From positions 1-11,027 of the forward strand of contig CAZSSM010000146.1 of the NCBI GenBank assembly GCA_964609385.1: a DNA stretch of 11,027 nt, in the 5' to 3' direction. Position numbers and translations under genes: made by a program. A model generated the notes under the pieces. It did not search any database, was not told the DNA's origin, and saw only the letters and a list, made by a program, of their open reading frames with translations. The first letter of the stretch is position 1. Each line of letters begins with the position of its first letter. Origin of the DNA: CAZSSM01 sp964609385. Its GTDB lineage: Bacteria; Planctomycetota; Planctomycetia; Isosphaerales; Isosphaeraceae. Of this stretch, positions 7,341-11,027 are shown in pieces.

Positions 7341-8711
7341 TTAGAAGTCCCGCTCGCCCCCGACACGGAGCCAGACGGCCTTGAGGTAGGTTCCCTCGGG
7401 GGCATTGAGGGCGACGGGGTGGTCGGGCCCAGCGCCAGTGACTCGGAGGATCTGGGCCGGTCGCCCCACCTGATGAGCGGCCGCCCGGAGGATCCCAACC
7501 AGATCGTTGGCCGCCAGCAGGCCCGAGCAGGAGCAGGTCAGGAGCAGCCCGCCGGGCTCGACGAGTTGCAGGGCCAGTCGATTCATGTCGAAGTATTTGC
7601 GTTTGCCCGAGGCGATCTCTACCGGCGTCGTGATTAGTTTCGGGGGGTCGAGGACGACGACATCAAAGCGTCGGGTGTTCTGGAGCATTTGACGCATGTA
7701 GCCGAAAGAGTCGGCGTGGACGAGTTTGGGACGGACCTGATTGGCGTCGGCGTTCTGCTTGGCCAGGGCCAGCGCGTTCTCGTCGAGATCGACGCAGGTG
7801 ACCTCCCCAGCGCCTCGGGCCAGGGCGGCTACGCCGAAGCCGCCGGTGTAGCAGCAGAGGTCGAGCACGGTCCGGCCGACGGCCAGCTCGGCCAGGGCGC
7901 GTCGGTTCTCTCGCTGGTCGCAGAAGAAGCCCGTTTTATGAGCATCGGCGAATCGGATCCGAAAGCGAACATCATACTCATGCACGGTGATTCGGGGTGG
8001 GAGTCCTGGAGTGGCTTGGGTGGTGAAGGGGCGGCCGAGCCCCTCGGCGATCGCGATCGCCTCGTCCATGGCCACGATGGCGTGCCTTGTGCCGAGCCGG
8101 GCGGCGAGGTGGCCCAGGATCGGCCCGATCCGCCGGAGGATCCCGATATGGAACACTTCAGCCGAGAGGACGTCGTCGTATCGGTCGACGATCAGGCCGG
8201 GCAGGCCGTCCCCTTCGGCGTGGATGACCCGATAGGCGTTGGTCAACGCGTCGAGGCTAAGCGATTCGGTTCGCAACGCCGAGGCGCGGTCGAGCCGGTC
8301 GGTCCAGAAGGTTTCCCCCGGCGGTCGGTCCTCCGGAGCGTTGCTGAAGAGGCGGACGGGCAATTGCGAGGCGCCGTTCCAGAGGCCGTAGCCGAGATGC
8401 ACCTGGTCGCGGTCGACGACCCGGACGACGTCGCCGTCGACGACCCGTCGGTGATCCGGACCGCGCTGGAGCATCTTGCGGAAGATCGATGAGCGACGAC
8501 CGTCGCTCCGGACTGAGGCGACCGGCCAATCCTCGGGCATGGCGAAGCCGGCCGGCTCAAGCCCCGGCACCTCGAGGAGCGGACCATCGGTCGTTCTGAC
8601 CTGGACGTCAGCTTGGGGATCGGCCGCCTCGTCGCGGTCGCCGCCATCGACGTTGGGCTCGTGAGGATGTGCATGTGTATCGGGACGGATGGGGTTCACG
8701 TGCTGGGTCAC
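7341..8711 (-). CDS. rlmI: RlmI-like 23S rRNA (cytosine-5) methyltransferase
   Basis: This 456-residue class I SAM-dependent RNA methyltransferase is of the RlmI/COG1092 type. E. coli RlmI makes m5C1962 in 23S rRNA. A PUA-like RNA-binding part spans about residues 73-130. It is followed by GLIVDRY (172-178), DAHKTGFFCDQRENR (256-270), SAM motif I LDLCCYTGGFG (283-293), DLDENAL (308-314), LDPPK (354-358) and the catalytic-cysteine motif TCSCSG (392-397). An N-terminal extension of about 70 residues, rich in His, Asp and Pro, precedes the PUA part, so the protein exceeds the roughly 400 residues of E. coli RlmI. The GTG start overlaps the TGA of the upstream gene as GTGA, indicating translational coupling. 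The exact target base is inferred from family. Confidence 0.87.
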   Translation of the reverse strand: MTQHVNPIRPDTHAHPHEPNVDGGDRDEAADPQADVQVRTTDGPLLEVPGLEPAGFAMPEDWPVASVRSDGRRSSIFRKMLQRGPDHRRVVDGDVVRVVDRDQVHLGYGLWNGASQLPVRLFSNAPEDRPPGETFWTDRLDRASALRTESLSLDALTNAYRVIHAEGDGLPGLIVDRYDDVLSAEVFHIGILRRIGPILGHLAARLGTRHAIVAMDEAIAIAEGLGRPFTTQATPGLPPRITVHEYDVRFRIRFADAHKTGFFCDQRENRRALAELAVGRTVLDLCCYTGGFGVAALARGAGEVTCVDLDENALALAKQNADANQVRPKLVHADSFGYMRQMLQNTRRFDVVVLDPPKLITTPVEIASGKRKYFDMNRLALQLVEPGGLLLTCSCSGLLAANDLVGILRAAAHQVGRPAQILRVTGAGPDHPVALNAPEGTYLKAVWLRVGGERDF

Positions 8712-9064
8712 TCGTCGTTCTCGAGGATCGGGTCATCACGGTCATCATCGTCGAGGGGACCGGGTCGTTGCGGGTCGCGGGCCAGCCTCCGGAGCCGGAC
8801 CAGTAGCGAGGTGGCGTAGCGCTGGGCGGCGATCATTCGGGAGACCACCTCGTCGTCGGAGGAGGGGCCGGAGATCTCGGCCAGCACGCGGTGGGTCCGA
8901 GCCAGGCTTTCCCAGCCGGACTGAAGCGCTGATTGGACCAACTCCGTAGGTGGAGGGTCGAACTCGCGGAGGTCGGCCATCACCCGACGCGCCTTCTTCA
9001 TGGCCTGCTGGGACGCCTTGAGGTCGCGAAGGATCTGACCTGAGGAGGGGCGGTGTGGAGGCAT
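8708..9064 (-). CDS. Hypothetical helical protein with acidic tail, coupled to rlmI
   Basis: I do not recognise this 118-residue protein. It is soluble and probably mostly helical. A basic segment with LKASQQAMKKARRVMADL lies at 15-32, amphipathic helices follow at about 40-65 and 71-97, and the tail is strongly acidic (DDDDRDD, 105-111). There is no signal peptide, cysteine pair or membrane segment. The frame stays open to an ATG at 9154, but I chose the ATG at 9064. It leaves a normal spacer to the divergent clpS, begins MPPHRP and has GGAG about 12 bases upstream. Its TGA overlaps the GTG of rlmI by four bases, so the two are one operon and a role linked to RNA modification or the ribosome is possible but unproven. 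Confidence 0.6.
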   Translation of the reverse strand: MPPHRPSSGQILRDLKASQQAMKKARRVMADLREFDPPPTELVQSALQSGWESLARTHRVLAEISGPSSDDEVVSRMIAAQRYATSLLVRLRRLARDPQRPGPLDDDDRDDPILENDE

Positions 9065-9183
9065 TGCGGAGAGGAACTCCAAGCGAAAAAAACGAGACCC
9101 GTCTGTCAATTGAGGCTGACCTAATACGATACTCAGTGAGTCATGAGACCCCATAAACGGCCGGATTGAGATCGGGTGACCCC

Positions 9184-9531
9184 ATGAGCGAGCCTTCCGT
9201 TGCCGCCGAGGCGGACGTGGATGTTAAATCCCAAAGTCAGACCCGCGAAGAGACCCGGACCCAGCAGTTGCCACCCTACCACGTGATCCTGCTCAATGAC
9301 GAGGACCACTCTTTTGCCTATGTTATCGAAATGCTTATCAAGCTGTTCCGTCATCCGGTCAATAAAGCCGTTGAACTGACCTGGAAGATCCACAATGAGG
9401 GTCGTGCGATCGTCTACACGACCCATCGCGAATTGGCCGAATTGAAGCGGGACCAGGTCCACGCTTATGGGCCTGATCCGCGCTCAGCCCGATCCCACGG
9501 CCCGATCCGCTGTCGGATCGAGCCGGCCTGA
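9184..9531 (+). CDS. clpS: ATP-dependent Clp protease adaptor protein ClpS
   Basis: This 115-residue adaptor delivers N-end-rule substrates (bulky hydrophobic N-terminal residues) to ClpAP-type or ClpCP-type proteases. The core matches the family: PPYHVILLNDEDHSF (30-44), a helix VIEMLIKLF, KIHNEGRAIV (68-77), ELAELKRDQV and a C-terminal CRIEPA like the E. coli end. The N-degron-binding residues corresponding to E. coli Asn34, Asp35 and His66 are Asn38, Asp39 and His70. The residue aligned with the E. coli Met40 gate is Phe44, which might change the range of accepted N-terminal residues. About 28 variable residues precede the core. An upstream in-frame TTG at 9166 is possible, but ATG at 9184 is the natural start. 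No clpA or clpC is adjacent. Confidence 0.9.
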   Translation: MSEPSVAAEADVDVKSQSQTREETRTQQLPPYHVILLNDEDHSFAYVIEMLIKLFRHPVNKAVELTWKIHNEGRAIVYTTHRELAELKRDQVHAYGPDPRSARSHGPIRCRIEPA

Positions 9532-9584
9532 CTGAGGAAGGAAAGCCAGCCTCGACGGGGCTCCGAGTCCCGAGTTGTCGGTGC

Positions 9585-10280
9585 TCACGAGGGTGGTCCG
9601 CCGGCGGGCGGTGGTTCGTCGATGTGGAGGGCCTCTTCGGTTCTCCGCCGCCGAATCCCATGCAGGATCAGGTCGAGGTGGACCCGGCAAAGCGCCTCCA
9701 GGTCTAGGGGATGGACCGGCTCGAAGATCACCTTCCAGAGCCCAGCGACCATGATCGGTCCAACGATCGCCTGGGGATAGCGGGCCAGTTCGGTCGGCCG
9801 GAACTCGCCGCGCGCCACGCCACGTTCCAGGACCCGGCCGATCGTATGGATCCCGCGCTCAACAACTTCATGATAATAGAATTCGACCAGGTGTGGGAAC
9901 CGCTCCCCCTCAGCAACGATCATCCGAAGGATTTGCCGGAGGTCGGTCCCGGCGACCTCGCGGTAGACCAGTTCCAAGATCTGACCGATGATCTGCTCGG
10001 AGGGGCCGTCAAACTCGTCCTGCAGGGCCCGCATCCGCTCGAACTTGGGGACGACCCAGCGCCGAATGACGCCCTCGAACAGCTCTTCCTTATTCTTGAA
10101 ATAGAGATAGATCGTTCCTTTGCCGACGGCGGCCCGCCGGGCCACGTCGTCCAGTCGGGTGGCGGCGAACCCGTTGGCGGCGAACTCCCCCCGCGCTGCC
10201 ACGAGGATCTCCTCGACCCGTTCTTGCTTGGCTGGCCGCCCGCGTGGCCGAGCCCGGTCGTCGATACTCGAGTCGCTCAC
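9585..10280 (-). CDS. TetR/AcrR-family transcriptional repressor of the divergent efflux operon
   Basis: This 231-residue one-component regulator has a TetR N-terminal DNA-binding domain: ILVAARGEFAANGFAATRLD at 25-44, then a helix-turn-helix VARRAAVGKGTIYLYFKNKEELF (46-68), very close to the family consensus. The C-terminal part (about 85-215) is helical and should bind a ligand and dimerise. The ligand is not predictable. The start is a GTG, which fits the usual short basic lead (RPRGRPAKQER) before the first helix; its ribosome site is weak. It is divergent from an RND-efflux adaptor gene. The perfect palindrome at 10452-10469 between them is its likely operator, so it probably represses the efflux genes. 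Autoregulation is possible, since the same palindrome lies upstream of its own gene. Confidence 0.9.
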   Translation of the reverse strand: MSDSSIDDRARPRGRPAKQERVEEILVAARGEFAANGFAATRLDDVARRAAVGKGTIYLYFKNKEELFEGVIRRWVVPKFERMRALQDEFDGPSEQIIGQILELVYREVAGTDLRQILRMIVAEGERFPHLVEFYYHEVVERGIHTIGRVLERGVARGEFRPTELARYPQAIVGPIMVAGLWKVIFEPVHPLDLEALCRVHLDLILHGIRRRRTEEALHIDEPPPAGGPPS

Positions 10281-10420
10281 CCGTTCACTCGCATCAAAGA
10301 TGGATCGGACTTGGAAGTGTGGAGCGGTCCGGCCCGCCCCGGCCGACTACCACGGCGCCGGATCTCCCATTGATCGTTCCGGGTTCGGCCGATCCCGGCA
10401 ACCGGAATTCGTGACCGGGC

Positions 10421-10449
10421 TTGCCAAGAGACGTGATCCGGAACATTAT
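10421..10449 (+). promoter_or_regulatory. Sigma70-type promoter of the efflux operon
   Basis: TTGCCA (10421-10426, five of six bases of the -35 consensus) is followed after exactly 17 bases by CATTAT (10444-10449, four of six of the -10 consensus). The predicted start lies near 10456, inside the palindrome that follows, about 80 bases before the adaptor ATG. Confidence 0.6.
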
Positions 10450-10451
10450 TG

Positions 10452-10469
10452 ACTGACTGGCCAGTCAGT
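10452..10469. promoter_or_regulatory. Perfect 18-bp palindrome, likely TetR operator
   Basis: ACTGACTGGCCAGTCAGT is its own reverse complement over all 18 bases. It begins two bases after the -10 box and covers the predicted transcription start of the efflux operon, the classic place for TetR-type repression. Size and symmetry fit a TetR-family dimer site. Confidence 0.75.
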
Positions 10470-10534
10470 TGGCCGGGGACGATTCTGGGGATCGGCGGCG
10501 ACCGCGGTCCTTGAGGAAAAGCGAGGGAGATCCG

Positions 10535-11027
10535 ATGGATCAGTCAGGGCGACCCGGTGGGCGACCTCGGCCTCGTTGGTGGTGGAGTCTGCCGCCATTG
10601 GCTTTGGGCTTGGCCGTGATCGTAGGGGCGGTCGTCTCGAGGGAGGGCCCCGAGCCGTCCGCGCCGGAGGAGCGGTCGCGGGTGCTTCGGGTGGCCCGGG
10701 TCGAGCGGGGTCCAGCGTCGCCTCGGGTGCTGGGTTACGGGCTCTCGCGACCGTCCCGGACCTGGCGGGCGGTGGCCGAGGTCGGCGGGCAGGTCGTCGA
10801 GGTCCATCCGGCCCTGGATTCGGGCCAGGTCGTCCGTGGCGAGGCGTTGCTGGTCCGGATCGATCCCCAGGATTACCGGTTGGCCTTGCGTGAGGCTGAG
10901 GCCGAGGCGAAGAGCCTGGAGGCCCAGATCGCCGAGTTGGACGCGACTCGGGAGAACGACCAGAAGAGCCTGGCTATTGAGCGGTTGGCCCTGGAGGCCT
11001 CGCGTCGCGAGCTGGAGCGCAGCCGGA
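10535..11027 (+). CDS. RND efflux periplasmic adaptor (membrane fusion protein), 5' part
   Basis: The first 164 codons of an HlyD/AcrA-type adaptor are present; the gene continues past the window. Such proteins link an inner-membrane RND pump to an outer-membrane channel. Visible in order are a basic Trp-rich start, a membrane anchor or signal segment at 18-34 without a lipobox cysteine, a first barrel-sandwich (lipoyl) half-motif VGGQVVEVHPALDSGQVVRG (83-102) with LLVRIDPQDY (105-114), and a coiled-coil hairpin arm opening from about residue 117. The ATG is preceded by GAGGGAGA. The RND pump gene would be expected downstream, outside the window. A MacA-type adaptor for an ABC exporter is the main alternative. 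Confidence 0.85.
   Translation, partial: MDQSGRPGGRPRPRWWWSLPPLALGLAVIVGAVVSREGPEPSAPEERSRVLRVARVERGPASPRVLGYGLSRPSRTWRAVAEVGGQVVEVHPALDSGQVVRGEALLVRIDPQDYRLALREAEAEAKSLEAQIAELDATRENDQKSLAIERLALEASRRELERSR

Noticed and set aside
7689..8492. 267-codon open frame on the plus strand
   Set aside because: Lies opposite the well-supported RlmI-like gene and its Asp/Val/Glu-rich translation is typical of an antisense shadow.
9081..9109. Perfect TTGACA on the minus strand at 9109 to 9104 as promoter of the small gene and rlmI
   Set aside because: At 15 to 18 bases downstream nothing resembles a -10 box, only a T7 run and TCGCTT.
9065..9154. Upstream extension of the small acidic-tailed protein to an ATG at 9154
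   Set aside because: The added 30 residues would occupy the spacer needed for two divergent starts; the ATG at 9064 is more natural.
1..11027. tRNA, CRISPR, insertion sequence or defence system
   Set aside because: Scanning both strands by eye found no tRNA T-loop signature, no spaced direct repeats, no transposase and no nuclease or toxin motifs.

Overview
The window looks like chromosomal DNA of a GC-rich planctomycete, probably Isosphaeraceae-like. This is an inference from G/C-rich third codon positions, frequent GTG and TTG starts, irregular Shine-Dalgarno sites, wide intergenic spaces and the style of the proteins. No rRNA, tRNA, insertion sequence, CRISPR array or phage gene is visible.

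Left part (1-3527): a leader with four small tandem hairpins precedes an exported SGNH/GDSL hydrolase (183-1205, +). It converges on a SAM-dependent methyltransferase (1347-2336, -), with a 13-bp perfect hairpin between them that probably ends transcription from both sides. About 1.2 kb follow (2337-3527) in which no gene can be supported.

Middle part (3528-7295): a ferredoxin-type siroheme sulfite reductase (-) lies divergent from a DinB-superfamily protein (+) that appears to have lost most of its metal ligands. A RarD-type EamA transporter (+) follows. The reductase stands alone, with no flavoprotein or other cys gene beside it.

Right part (7341-11027): an RlmI-like 23S rRNA cytosine methyltransferase (-) is translationally coupled by a 4-base GTGA overlap to a small uncharacterised acidic-tailed protein upstream. 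Divergent from that pair is clpS (+), the N-end-rule adaptor of the Clp protease. A TetR/AcrR repressor (-) then faces an RND-efflux periplasmic adaptor (+) that runs off the window edge. Between these two sits a good sigma70-type promoter whose start region is covered by a perfect 18-bp palindrome. This is the clearest regulatory unit here: a repressor controlling a divergent efflux operon.

Most genes are separate housekeeping or accessory units, not one pathway. I see no convincing new multi-gene system. The items most worth a second look are the TetR operator/promoter overlap, the degenerate DinB protein, the unknown protein coupled to rlmI, the structured leader at the left edge and the gene-poor 1.2 kb block.
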